From: Candidatus Nealsoniibacteriota bacterium
Lineage (GTDB): Bacteria; Patescibacteriota; Minisyncoccia; Minisyncoccales; GWA2-38-27
DNA length: 55,650 bases
Reading direction: 5' to 3'
Assembly: GCA_030616085.1 (NCBI GenBank)
Contig: JAUWYA010000002.1
Location: 1-55,650, forward strand
Shown here piece by piece: positions 24,426 through 33,297 of this stretch. Numbering within the stretch: the first letter of the stretch is position 1; the number at the start of each line of letters is the position of its first letter. The position numbers and the translations under genes are program-made. The notes under the pieces were generated by a model. The model saw only the letters and a program-made list of their open reading frames with translations, was not told the origin of the DNA and did no database searches.

Positions 24426-26432
24426 TTATTTGAACGAATTCACTATATCAATGAATGTATCTTTGCCCACATAAGGAATTTCGTCAATCTGTTGTAGGCT
24501 GGTGAACTTACCAAGTTCCTTTCTTCTTTTGATAATCCTGTTAGCTGTTGTTCGTATCAAAGATATTCCTTTTTTCTGGGTTTTCCCGTATCCACCTTTA
24601 TAATACCCTATGCCAAGAGTATCTTCCACTTTTTTACATAATGTCTTAGAATCTCCGACCTTGTTTACAAATCTCAAAACCTTTTGTGCAAGACGGAAGG
24701 AAACATTCTTAGATGTGAATGACTTGTTTAGACAATCAAGAGCCCAGTCAAAGCCATCTATCCTTGCATCTTCAATACTGTTATAAGGCACGATATTCTC
24801 AGGGTTTAAGTTTTTAACTGCTGGACAGGAGCTTTTATGGACGAGGTGACTGGACTTTACAGCGATGTATTGGACCTGCTTGATGTTAAGAGAATGAATT
24901 AGCAGAGTAACGCTCCCTATTATTTTCCCACTGATCTTCTGTGAAATCCTGAGAGGGTATACTTTATCGTTTTGAGCGTTCCCTGACAGTTTAACCTCTA
25001 CTGTAGATTGATAACCGTTCCCTGGAGGAATTTCAAGATTTTTTATTATGCCAACGCCTTTTTTCTTGATGTAAAACCAGTAATTGGTACGGGATGTTCT
25101 GCTTGTGCGTTCGTACATGTTTTTAAGAGTTGTCTTGCCTTTTTTGAACATATTCCTTCGAATCTTGATGCCAATAGAGCTTCCAGCCGGCAGGGCTTTT
25201 GCATCAAGTTCTATGTCGCATATTGTCTTGCTGGGAAATCCTTGGATTCTGAAGTTAGTCAAAGATAAACCATCAGGTACAGAATTTACCATTCTTATGT
25301 TTAGGTTGGCTATGTTGTTATGGTCTCTGACAAATTTCCAGTAATCTCCACCGGTATGAATACCGCTGGTATCTGGATGTGGGTCTCCACTGCCAGCAAT
25401 AGATGCTATGACACAAAAATGATGTATGTTTCCTGGGTCAGGAACATCTTTCCACACAATTACATCCTTTTTACTGGAAACTTTATAACCGTGCGCAGGA
25501 ACATTTTTGAGGATTGTTTCCCCAATGAACTCCCATGATGATGGTACACAAGATGTGGTTAGCGGCGCAAAGTATACTTTTGCATGTACATCTGATGATG
25601 TATTTGACTTATTGCTTACTCTTAAGTAAATGTGGTTATCATTTCCTATTTCCACTTCATTTTTTCCGTAATTCTTTGACATATCACCAAACTTTTTCTC
25701 CGGGTTTGGCACAGGATCCAAAGTAATGATAATGTCCGGACTCAAAGCTAAACTTCCTTGTGAAGGTTCTTTTCCCTTGTCTTTAAGATTATCACGGATG
25801 TAAACATCTACAGAAGGGCATCTATTATGCGTAATGATGCTCATGCCGCTTTGCTTTTTATAAAGACGTAATCGATCATGGTTATATTTGAAAATCCAAT
25901 GCAAACTGAAACGATCTTTGTAAGCCTGTTTAAGAATAGCTTCACATTGTTCAATAGTCTTACCGGCAACCATAGCGTCTATATATGACCAGATACATTC
26001 TTTAAGTGGCATGTATTCTCCCAGTATTACATAAACCGGTTCGGTATAACCTAACCATGAATAGCAGCATTTTTTAACAGCAGTCTGACCTACGCAACTA
26101 TTACCACTGGTTGAACACGCGAAAGTGTAAACATGGAGTTCTTTGGTCAAATCTTCAGCATTGGTTTTAGTGATAACAGGTGTCACTGCGTTATTCTTTT
26201 CACCATAAAACGCCCCACAACTTCCGTGGTCAAAACATATAGCAACCTTTTTGGTTCTCTTGTTGCCATAATTCAACCAGTAATTTACATTTGCAGGGGT
26301 AGCTTGAGCATCGTTTAGGTCAGTTACGGTATACCCTTTGCTTTTCAGATGAGATTTTAAACCTTTACCGATCCAATTAGTCGCTACCGTCGCTGGGTCA
26401 CATTTATTCCTAATGATTAGAATATCTACCAT
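24426..26432 (-). CDS. Caspase-like (clan CD) peptidase with Ada-like and HhH domains
   Basis: 668 aa. The N-terminal domain (about 1-180) shows a clan CD cysteine peptidase pattern: CFDHGSCGAF with H69-G70 and, after a strand, VYTFACSTSG with C106, then SWLGYTEPVYVI. Middle regions look like beta-sandwich modules. Around 535-590 SSHLVHKSSCPAVKN...SIEDAR resembles the Ada-type zinc-binding fold. The C-terminus FTSLQQIDEIPYVGKDTF is a helix-hairpin-helix. There is no signal peptide, so it is probably cytosolic. Base composition is richer in G+C than neighbours, pointing to transfer. The gene for an 82-aa protein abuts it upstream. A defence or signalled-proteolysis role is inference. Confidence 0.65.
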   Translation of the reverse strand: MVDILIIRNKCDPATVATNWIGKGLKSHLKSKGYTVTDLNDAQATPANVNYWLNYGNKRTKKVAICFDHGSCGAFYGEKNNAVTPVITKTNAEDLTKELHVYTFACSTSGNSCVGQTAVKKCCYSWLGYTEPVYVILGEYMPLKECIWSYIDAMVAGKTIEQCEAILKQAYKDRFSLHWIFKYNHDRLRLYKKQSGMSIITHNRCPSVDVYIRDNLKDKGKEPSQGSLALSPDIIITLDPVPNPEKKFGDMSKNYGKNEVEIGNDNHIYLRVSNKSNTSSDVHAKVYFAPLTTSCVPSSWEFIGETILKNVPAHGYKVSSKKDVIVWKDVPDPGNIHHFCVIASIAGSGDPHPDTSGIHTGGDYWKFVRDHNNIANLNIRMVNSVPDGLSLTNFRIQGFPSKTICDIELDAKALPAGSSIGIKIRRNMFKKGKTTLKNMYERTSRTSRTNYWFYIKKKGVGIIKNLEIPPGNGYQSTVEVKLSGNAQNDKVYPLRISQKISGKIIGSVTLLIHSLNIKQVQYIAVKSSHLVHKSSCPAVKNLNPENIVPYNSIEDARIDGFDWALDCLNKSFTSKNVSFRLAQKVLRFVNKVGDSKTLCKKVEDTLGIGYYKGGYGKTQKKGISLIRTTANRIIKRRKELGKFTSLQQIDEIPYVGKDTFIDIVNSFK

Positions 26433-26681
26433 TTAAATCTCCTCTAACCATTTTTTAATATTACTTTTTACTTCAAGAAATTCTTTATCAACAGTTGCAA
26501 TACCTGTTTTCTCTTCTTTCTTAAGCTCCTTGAGAACTTCCCGAGCTGTAAATGTTTTTCCAGTAGTTATGTTCATGGCTGGTAAATCAGCCTCTTTAGG
26601 ATGTTCATTTACCCACTTTTCAAGCTTCTCTATGGGTCTTTTTTTCTGGGACCCTAACTTTTTTTGTTTATTAGATTTCAT
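26433..26681 (-). CDS. Small partner protein upstream of the caspase-like gene
   Basis: 82 aa from the ATG at 26681 (the track ORF begins at a GTG further up). It starts with a basic stretch MKSNKQKKLGSQKKR and continues with TARE...LKELKKEEKTG and a charged C-terminal helix. It abuts the caspase-like gene with no gap, so the two are almost certainly one transcript. Not recognised. It could be a regulator, inhibitor or substrate of the peptidase. Confidence 0.5.
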   Translation of the reverse strand: MKSNKQKKLGSQKKRPIEKLEKWVNEHPKEADLPAMNITTGKTFTAREVLKELKKEEKTGIATVDKEFLEVKSNIKKWLEEI

Positions 26682-27021
26682 CCTTGATATGAAAGTCTTT
26701 TTTGAATTGAATACGACAAGTTTTAAACGCACTTATCTAAAACTTGCTTAAAAATCGACCTTTTGACAAAATAATTGTGTAATCATAAATACTCTATGGA
26801 CACACGATTTCGAACAACGAGAATTGAATGCGGCCTAATGTATAATCTTGAACGCCAACTCAAGATTCGTGGTTTCAGGTTTCAGCCAGAAAATCATTAA
26901 AGCCTATTTACATTATAACAGAAAATTCTTAAATTATACACGAAGTTATCCACAGGTAAGTTTTTGCCAATATCCTATCTGTTTTGCGTTAAACTCGGTT
27001 TAACGCAATCTTTTAAAATTA
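26682..27021. other. Intergenic stretch with hairpins
   Basis: No gene is seen. It holds a possible plus-strand promoter (TTGACA 26763-26768, TAAATA 26786-26791), a perfect hairpin AATCTTGA-loop-TCAAGATT at 26844-26867, and TTGCGTTAAAC-loop-GTTTAACGCAA at 26984-27008. The last may end the minus-strand gene group that stops at 27022, though its T-run is weak. Confidence 0.45.
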
Positions 27022-27450
27022 TCACCCGATTTTGCTTAAATCTCCATTTAATTCAACGCCCATCATTGCTTTTATTTCATCAGTATATGGAACGTCTTCT
27101 GGAATAGGATTCAATAAAAATACTTTTTTATTGTTGACATGAGCAAAACCGATTTCCATTAAAGTGTTTCCTCCTATATAATTTTTAATTCCATTCTTGT
27201 CAAAGTTGCAAACAAGAATAGCATCGCTATCATTAATTAACTTATGCCAAGCTTTAATATAATCGTATTTCTTTTTTATTTCTGCGGTCTCTACCCCGTT
27301 AGCCATATCAATTAATTCTTCTGCTGTTCCATCAGCAACTTTATACATATCTTCTTGCATCAAAGGAATATGGCCTTGTTTTTTCAATTCTTTGCAAATT
27401 TCAACTAATTCCTTTGCAAATTTTATGCTTGCGCAAACTGTTATTTTCAT
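27022..27450 (-). CDS. Nucleoside 2-deoxyribosyltransferase-like Rossmann protein
   Basis: 142 aa. An N-terminal beta strand MKITVCASIKF and a C-terminal GGNTLMEIGFAHVNNKKVFL resemble the NDT-like fold, in which a nucleotide or sugar-phosphate sits near the N-E pair. Enzyme activity is not proven by this. A half-site of the palindromic family (ACCCCGTTAG at 27293-27302, read as ANGV) lies in it without a partner arm. It is 1 bp from a Nudix gene and clustered with another NDT-like gene, suggesting nucleotide clean-up. Confidence 0.65.
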   Translation of the reverse strand: MKITVCASIKFAKELVEICKELKKQGHIPLMQEDMYKVADGTAEELIDMANGVETAEIKKKYDYIKAWHKLINDSDAILVCNFDKNGIKNYIGGNTLMEIGFAHVNNKKVFLLNPIPEDVPYTDEIKAMMGVELNGDLSKIG

Positions 27451-27451
27451 A

Positions 27452-27883
27452 TTAAATTATGTTTAATTTCTTAAACCAGTGTTCCCAAACTCGTTCTAAT
27501 TTTAACTCTTTGATTTCGTTTACAGCATACCATCCAATAGACTTTGTTTCAATATAATTCTGTTTAATTTCTCCTGACACATTACATTCAAACAAATACC
27601 AATAATGGACATCTATTCCCATACTGCATTGATTCCAATCTATCTCTTCTTCAAAAAGAACCTTATAACTATCTATCTTCAAGCCGCTTTCTTCTTCAAC
27701 CTCACGTTTCAATGCTTGTATTTTATCTTCATCTTCATCAATATGTCCAGCAAGACCAGCAAAACCTAATGGTGGTTTTACTCGGTCAATCAGAAGATAC
27801 TTACCATCTTTTTTAATCAATGCTCCTATTGAATAGTGCATTAACTTACCATCTTTACTTTTGGCTTGCTTTAAGTTGCCCAT
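27452..27883 (-). CDS. Nudix hydrolase
   Basis: 143 aa. The Nudix box is present as GHIDEDEDKIQALKREVEEE followed by SGL, matching G-x5-E-x7-REVxEExGL. Such enzymes cleave nucleoside diphosphates linked to another moiety. The substrate cannot be assigned. It sits between two NDT-like genes in one operon. Confidence 0.9.
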   Translation of the reverse strand: MGNLKQAKSKDGKLMHYSIGALIKKDGKYLLIDRVKPPLGFAGLAGHIDEDEDKIQALKREVEEESGLKIDSYKVLFEEEIDWNQCSMGIDVHYWYLFECNVSGEIKQNYIETKSIGWYAVNEIKELKLERVWEHWFKKLNII

Positions 27884-27896
27884 ATTGCATAAACAA

Positions 27897-28310
27897 TTAA
27901 ATGGTTTTCAGAAACTCATCTATAGTTTTATATCTCTCATTAAATATCAAATAAAGAGTTTCTGGTTTTTCAGGTTCGCCAATCAGAATAAGTGGTTTCC
28001 CTAAACCGTATGCAACGCCAGCCTCCATATGAACTGAATTGCCAGCTGGTAAAAGCATTATTACTTTCTCGGCATTTTTTAGACCCCTTAAATCCTTATC
28101 AAATATCTCCTTGTATCTACTATTATTGAAAAAATCCTTTACACTTTCAAACGCCTTCATCTGTTCTTCTGGATGTGCATCTGGATTATTTGGGTCAACA
28201 GGTGTATCGCAAAAATTGTAGCAGGTCTTTCCCTTTTCTTGTAATTTTTTTACAAGTAAATCACAATTATCTTTATTTCTAAATTTTGAGATAATAGTAT
28301 AATCAGTCAT
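27897..28310 (-). CDS. NDT-like/TIR-fold-like nucleotide-processing protein
   Basis: 137 aa. The C-terminal half reads VIMLLPAGNSVHMEAGVAYG then GKPLILIGEPEKPE, a Rossmann-type pattern with the conserved glutamate found in nucleoside 2-deoxyribosyltransferase relatives. The middle DTPVDPNNPDAHPEEQ is probably a loop. First gene of a three-gene group with the Nudix and the second NDT-like protein. Confidence 0.65.
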   Translation of the reverse strand: MTDYTIISKFRNKDNCDLLVKKLQEKGKTCYNFCDTPVDPNNPDAHPEEQMKAFESVKDFFNNSRYKEIFDKDLRGLKNAEKVIMLLPAGNSVHMEAGVAYGLGKPLILIGEPEKPETLYLIFNERYKTIDEFLKTI

Positions 28311-28348
28311 ATTTTTAATTATAATTTTATTTACTTTAGCATAAAATC

Positions 28349-28381
28349 ATAATTTTTACGAGAGTTAAAATAAAAAAGCCC
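28349..28381. repeat. 33-bp exact repeat, copy 1, joined to a terminator
   Basis: ATAATTTTTACGAGAGTTAA through AAAAAAGCCC is identical to 37637-37669. At both sites it forms the downstream part of a minus-strand terminator. Confidence 0.8.
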
Positions 28382-28397
28382 AGCGATAGGCTTTTCG
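28366..28397 (-). terminator. Terminator of the LIV-type transporter operon
   Basis: On the minus strand AAAAGCC-loop-GGCTTTTTT runs into TTTTTTATTTT. It is placed after livF, the last gene of the operon. The 110 bp between it and livF hold no gene. Confidence 0.7.
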
Positions 28398-28526
28398 TTT
28401 TAATTCACTGCTAAGCTCCGGGGAATAGACGATGTTTGAACCTATTTTATGGATATAAAAGAGTATTTCGAAATACCAGAATTGGTTGCTCCTTAATCCA
28501 CCCCACCCCGCTACTCACTATTTATA

Positions 28527-29234
28527 TTATCTTCCACCAAAATAAATGTTTTTGATTCTGTCATCTTGTAAGATTTCCTTTCCTCCCTCTAAGGCTATTT
28601 TTCCGTCTTCTAATATATATGTTCTGTGAGCAATGTTTACTGCTTGTTTAGCATTTTGTTCAACAATAATTATTGAAATTCCTTGTTTATTGATTTCCAT
28701 AATCTTTTCAAAAACTTGTTTCATTATTTTTGGAGCCAAACCCAGAGAAGGTTCATCAAGCAAGAGTAATTCCGGATCTTGAATCAAAGCTCTTCCAATG
28801 GCTAACATTTGTTGCTCGCCTCCAGACAAATTTATAGCAAGTTCATTTTCTCTCTCTTTCAGAAATGGGAACTTGTTGTATACATCTTGAATGTTTCTTT
28901 TAACTACTTCTTTATCTCTCATTATGAAGGCTCCCATTTCAAGATTTTCTTTAACACTTAGATTAGAAAAAACTTGTCTTCCTTGAGGAACATAAGAAAC
29001 ACCTTGATAAATTAATTGATGGGTTGGAAGTTTTGTAATATCTTTATCTTTAAAAATTATCTTTCCAGAATAAATCTTGCATAAATTAAAAACTGACTTA
29101 AGCAAAGTTGACTTCCCTGCCCCATTTGGTCCAATCAAAGCCACAATCTCTGCTGGTCTCACCTCTAAATCAACTTTGTGCAAAATCTCCATCCCATTAT
29201 ATCCTGCTTTTAGATTATTTATTCTAAGTATCAT
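28527..29234 (-). CDS. livF: Branched-chain amino acid ABC transporter ATPase LivF
   Basis: 235 aa. Walker A GPNGAGKST, signature LSGGEQQ, and Walker B LLLLDEP are all present. The sequence type (VPQGRQVFSNLSVKENL) is that of LivF. It pairs with LivG to power the LivH/LivM pore. Last gene of the operon. Confidence 0.93.
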   Translation of the reverse strand: MILRINNLKAGYNGMEILHKVDLEVRPAEIVALIGPNGAGKSTLLKSVFNLCKIYSGKIIFKDKDITKLPTHQLIYQGVSYVPQGRQVFSNLSVKENLEMGAFIMRDKEVVKRNIQDVYNKFPFLKERENELAINLSGGEQQMLAIGRALIQDPELLLLDEPSLGLAPKIMKQVFEKIMEINKQGISIIIVEQNAKQAVNIAHRTYILEDGKIALEGGKEILQDDRIKNIYFGGR

Positions 29235-29309
29235 TGTTATTTATTCTACCAAAAATATCTTAATTCCTCAACCAAAAAGCCCGCCTTTCAGCGGACCTTT
29301 AATACTTGC

Positions 29310-30419
29310 TTACTTATTTAATTTTTCTATTGCCCCATTATCCAATTCATAAATAGCGGTGGGTATGATTGTCTTATTGTCCTCCGTCATAGTTATAACA
29401 CCGGAAACACCTTCGTATTGCTCAAATGTTTCAAAGGCATTTAACAAACTTTCCTGTGTTGAATTATCTCTTAAAAAAGAAATTAAAATATTCATTGCAT
29501 CATAGCTTTGACCGGCTGGAATATTGCTTTTTTCTCCATATATTTCTTCATATTTTATTCTAAATGATTCTCTGTATAAATCAGAGCTAATAAATTGTAA
29601 GCCGGATGTAAATGATTTACTTTCATTAGATAGATATTCGTCTACTTCTATTGAATAAAGTTTTCCTTGATATCCAAGTTCACTAAGTGTTCTGGTTAAA
29701 TTCAAAAATTGATAATATGTGCCCAAAAATATAGCGTCTGGATTGTCTTTTATTGCTTTCAATGTAACTGTTTTAACATCTGTTTCATCTATTTTGAGTA
29801 AATCTTTGAAATGTATAGTTCCGCCCAGAGATTCAAATTTATTAGCAAAAGATGTTGAAACTTCTTTTTCCCAACTATCTTGAGTGCCTAATACTGAAAT
29901 AGTATCTATTCCTTGATTATATACATATTCGGCCATCTGTTCAGCTTCCACAGTCGGGTCTAACCAAATCAAAAGAGGATTACGAGGATTAGGACGGTTA
30001 CCAATTGGTGCATATGAAGGTGTGATGATAGGAAACTTATCTCTATCAGCTAAAGGAGCAATCGCGCTTACTTCTGTTTGGAAAAGTGGTCCAATAATAG
30101 CTTTTACTTTATCAATTTTTGTAAGTTTCTCATACGCCGACACCGCATTAGACGCACTTCCTTGGGTATCTTCGTATATCATCTCAATTCTTCTACCATT
30201 GATACCGCTGATACCGCCATTTTCGTTCGCTTCATTAACTGCTAATTCAATTCCTCTTTGCGAAGCCTGACCCCATGCAGCACCCTCACCTGATAATATA
30301 AGCATTGCTCCAATCTTAATAACTTCTTCTTTTGATTCTCTGGTTGCTATATACCAAATTCCTCCGATGACTATTACCACAATGATAACACCTATTATAA
30401 TTTTTGTTGTTTTGGTCAT
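29310..30419 (-). CDS. LIV-type substrate-binding protein 1
   Basis: 369 aa, type 1 periplasmic-binding fold (IKIGAMLILSGEGAAWGQ start). Instead of a lipobox it has an uncleaved N-terminal helix (IIIGVIIVVIVIGGIWY), so it should be tethered to the membrane of this probably monoderm cell. The ligand cannot be read; LIV-family proteins also bind urea, amides and aromatic acids. Its leader is nearly identical to those of the two paralogues. Confidence 0.88.
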   Translation of the reverse strand: MTKTTKIIIGVIIVVIVIGGIWYIATRESKEEVIKIGAMLILSGEGAAWGQASQRGIELAVNEANENGGISGINGRRIEMIYEDTQGSASNAVSAYEKLTKIDKVKAIIGPLFQTEVSAIAPLADRDKFPIITPSYAPIGNRPNPRNPLLIWLDPTVEAEQMAEYVYNQGIDTISVLGTQDSWEKEVSTSFANKFESLGGTIHFKDLLKIDETDVKTVTLKAIKDNPDAIFLGTYYQFLNLTRTLSELGYQGKLYSIEVDEYLSNESKSFTSGLQFISSDLYRESFRIKYEEIYGEKSNIPAGQSYDAMNILISFLRDNSTQESLLNAFETFEQYEGVSGVITMTEDNKTIIPTAIYELDNGAIEKLNK

Positions 30420-30474
30420 GGTTTTTATTTAATTATTTATTCTTGATATCGCACAAATTCACCCTTTTCGATAA

Positions 30475-31596
30475 TTACTCTACTAACACACCATCACCAT
30501 CCTGAACTATAAATACTTTTTCTATCCTTTCTGATAAACCGTTTGCTTCAATTTTTATTTTACCACCAGCTCCTATCATATCAACAGAGTATAATGCGTC
30601 TTTAATGTTTTCGGATGTAATATCTTCTATTGATTCAGCAGCACTCTTAATTGCTAATATAACATCATAGCCAAAAGCAACCATGGGTAGGGCTGGTGCT
30701 TCTTCTCCATATTTCTCTCGATATTTTCCAGCAAGAGCTTGCGATATCTCATTATCTTCTACATAAATACTTGTGAAGTATACTCCTTCGGCTGCTTCAC
30801 CTGCTGCTATGATTATATCTGGTATCAAAGCATCACCAGATAGAATCTGCGCTTCAAGTCCTAATTCTTTTGCTTGTTTCAAAAATATATCTGTATTCAC
30901 TGGAACAAGAGGAAGATAAACAGCATCAGCATCTTTAGATTTTATTTTACTGATAATAGTCCTGAAATCGTTTTCACCAACAGCCACTTTCTCTTCTAAT
31001 AAAATTTCTCCTCCTAATCCTTGAAATTCTTGTTTAAAAGCCGGAGCAATTACTTCTGACCATTCATCCTGATGTAAAACAATAGCAACTCTCCTAAGAT
31101 TTAGTTCATTATAAGCATAGTTGGCCATCTTTATTCCTGATAATTCAGTAGAAAATCCTGTACTAAAAATATAATCTCCTTTTTCTAATTCATTAGTGCT
31201 GTCCCAAGCAACTATTAACGGAATTTTATTCTGTTCAAAAATTGGCATTACAGCTTTAGCTCCATGAACAAATGAAACAATGCCAATATCTATTTTATCT
31301 ACACTAATCAGTTTATTAGCAGCTGTAACAGTAAATTTATTATCATATTGATCGTCTTCAAAAATTACCTTAATCTCTCTACCATTAATTCCTCCTGCTT
31401 TATTTATCTCCTCTACAGCTATCTCAATTCCCTGTTGAATACTTATCCCAGCTATAGCGCTTTCTCCTGTCAAAGGCAAAATAGCTCCAATCTTAATAAC
31501 TTCTTCTTTTGATTCTCTGGTTGCTATATACCAAATTCCTCCGATGATTATCACAACGATAATAACACCTATTATAATTTTATTTGTTTTCGTCAT
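30475..31596 (-). CDS. LIV-type substrate-binding protein 2
   Basis: 373 aa, same anchor helix and fold as protein 1 (IKIGAILPLTGESAIAGISI). The mature parts differ clearly while the first 35 residues are almost the same, which points to duplication followed by ligand divergence. It lies between binding protein 1 and livG. Confidence 0.88.
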   Translation of the reverse strand: MTKTNKIIIGVIIVVIIIGGIWYIATRESKEEVIKIGAILPLTGESAIAGISIQQGIEIAVEEINKAGGINGREIKVIFEDDQYDNKFTVTAANKLISVDKIDIGIVSFVHGAKAVMPIFEQNKIPLIVAWDSTNELEKGDYIFSTGFSTELSGIKMANYAYNELNLRRVAIVLHQDEWSEVIAPAFKQEFQGLGGEILLEEKVAVGENDFRTIISKIKSKDADAVYLPLVPVNTDIFLKQAKELGLEAQILSGDALIPDIIIAAGEAAEGVYFTSIYVEDNEISQALAGKYREKYGEEAPALPMVAFGYDVILAIKSAAESIEDITSENIKDALYSVDMIGAGGKIKIEANGLSERIEKVFIVQDGDGVLVE

Positions 31597-31678
31597 ATTT
31601 CTTATTTAATTAATTTATTATTAACCTTTTTATATATATTCTACTAATATGAGAAAAAAAGCAAGAGGGTTTGTAAAA

Positions 31679-32416
31679 CTATTCTCCCAGATAAGCTTCT
31701 AAAACTTCGGGATTATTTTTTATTTCATCTGGTTTGCCTTGAGCGATAACTTTACCTTTTTCCATTACAACAACTTCATCAGCAATTCCAAGAGTAAAAC
31801 CCATATCATGCTCAATAAGTAAAATAGTTTCTCCTTGTTGCTTTAATTTTAATAAAACTTTTGCTATTTCTTCTCTTAATTTTGGGGTAACGCCTGCTAC
31901 TGGCTCATCTAACATTAAAAACTTATGTGGATTTAAAATAGTTCTTAATAATTCAATTAATCTTTTCTGGCCATAACTTAAATCTCTTGTAAGAATATTC
32001 TCAAACTTTTCCAACCCAATTAATTTTAGCGTTTCTTTAATCTTTCCTTCTTTTTTTCTTGTAATCTTATTTAAGCCAAATAGATTCTTCCAGAATTTAG
32101 TATCTTCATTATCTAAAGCTAATAATAAGTTTTCTTTAACAGTTAGATTACTAAAAAGTTTTGTCTGCTGAAACAAACGAGAAATTCCTAAATTAGAAAT
32201 CTTTACTGGTCGTAAGCCAGTGATATCTTTATTATCAAAAACAATCTTACCTGATTCTGGTTTCATAATCCCAGAAACCAAATTAAAAACTGTTGACTTC
32301 CCTGCTCCATTCGGCCCAATCAAAGCTGTTATTGTTTTCTGTCCAACCTCAAAATCACAGCCATCAAGAGCTTTCACTCCTCCAAAATGTTTTTTTAAGT
32401 TTTTTATCCTTAACAT
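31679..32416 (-). CDS. livG: Branched-chain amino acid ABC transporter ATPase LivG
   Basis: 245 aa with Walker A GPNGAGKST, signature LSYGQKR and Walker B FLMLDEP, and the LivG-type LIEHDMGF switch region. The gene is 1 bp from livM. Confidence 0.93.
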   Translation of the reverse strand: MLRIKNLKKHFGGVKALDGCDFEVGQKTITALIGPNGAGKSTVFNLVSGIMKPESGKIVFDNKDITGLRPVKISNLGISRLFQQTKLFSNLTVKENLLLALDNEDTKFWKNLFGLNKITRKKEGKIKETLKLIGLEKFENILTRDLSYGQKRLIELLRTILNPHKFLMLDEPVAGVTPKLREEIAKVLLKLKQQGETILLIEHDMGFTLGIADEVVVMEKGKVIAQGKPDEIKNNPEVLEAYLGE

Positions 32417-32417
32417 A

Positions 32418-33290
32418 TTATTCCAGCTTCACCTTTCCAGAGAAACCTTTTGGTTTATAGATTAGAATTAAAAGTAAAAGTAAAGCATAAATAATCTGTC
32501 TTGCAGGGCCTACAATTGAAGAAGGAAAACCAATAAATCTTAATGGCTCTGGCAATAAAACTAAAATTATTGAAGCAATAACTGTTCCTTTTAAAGAAGC
32601 TAAGCCACCAATAATTACAATTGTTAATACTGGAATTAACTGTAATAGGGTAAAGGAAGAGGGATCAATAAAGGTAATGTAATGAGCATAAAGAGAACCT
32701 GCAATTCCGGCAAAAAAGGCAGAAATACCTAAAGCATAGGTTTTTATCTTAAAAGTATTCTTTCCTAAGACCTTTGTTGCTAATTCATCATCCCTTACAG
32801 CTTCCAATACTTTTCCAAAAGGTGAAGCAATAATTCTTTTAATAATAAGATAAGAGATTAAACCGATAACAAAAGTTAAAATTAAAAAGCTAAAATTATT
32901 AGAAAAAACAAAACCTGCTAAAGAAGGCCTAGGAATTCCAGGCAAGCCTAAAGGACCTCTAGTTAAACCTGTCCAGTTTAAAGCAACAGCGTAAATAACA
33001 AAAGAAAATCCTAAAGTAGCTAAGGCAAGATAATCCCCTTTTAATTTATTAGTAGGAATACTAAGCAAAAATCCAAAAAGCATTGCCATTATTCCTGCTG
33101 ATAAAAAAGCAAACCAAAAAGGAAAACCTGCTAAAGCTAATAAAGCAGAGGTATAAGCGCCAACACAATAAAAAGCAATATGTCCCAAATTTAAAAGCCC
33201 AGTAAATCCTACTGCTAATTGTAAAGAAATCGCTAAAATCACATAAATCCCAACCAATATCAAAAGATGAATAAAATAAGCTGAAAACAT
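32418..33290 (-). CDS. livM: Branched-chain amino acid ABC transporter permease LivM
   Basis: 290 aa, about eight to ten membrane segments. Family features include GFTGLLNLGHIAFYCVGAYT near the N-terminus and the conserved EAVRDDELATKVLG coupling loop. Forms the pore with LivH. Confidence 0.92.
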   Translation of the reverse strand: MFSAYFIHLLILVGIYVILAISLQLAVGFTGLLNLGHIAFYCVGAYTSALLALAGFPFWFAFLSAGIMAMLFGFLLSIPTNKLKGDYLALATLGFSFVIYAVALNWTGLTRGPLGLPGIPRPSLAGFVFSNNFSFLILTFVIGLISYLIIKRIIASPFGKVLEAVRDDELATKVLGKNTFKIKTYALGISAFFAGIAGSLYAHYITFIDPSSFTLLQLIPVLTIVIIGGLASLKGTVIASIILVLLPEPLRFIGFPSSIVGPARQIIYALLLLLILIYKPKGFSGKVKLE

Positions 33291-33297
33291 AAATTAT

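Noticed and set aside
27293-27302. ACCCCGTTAG in the NDT-like gene as an eighth palindromic element
   Set aside because: No partner arm within reach; ten bases can match by chance, so it is only noted as a half-site.
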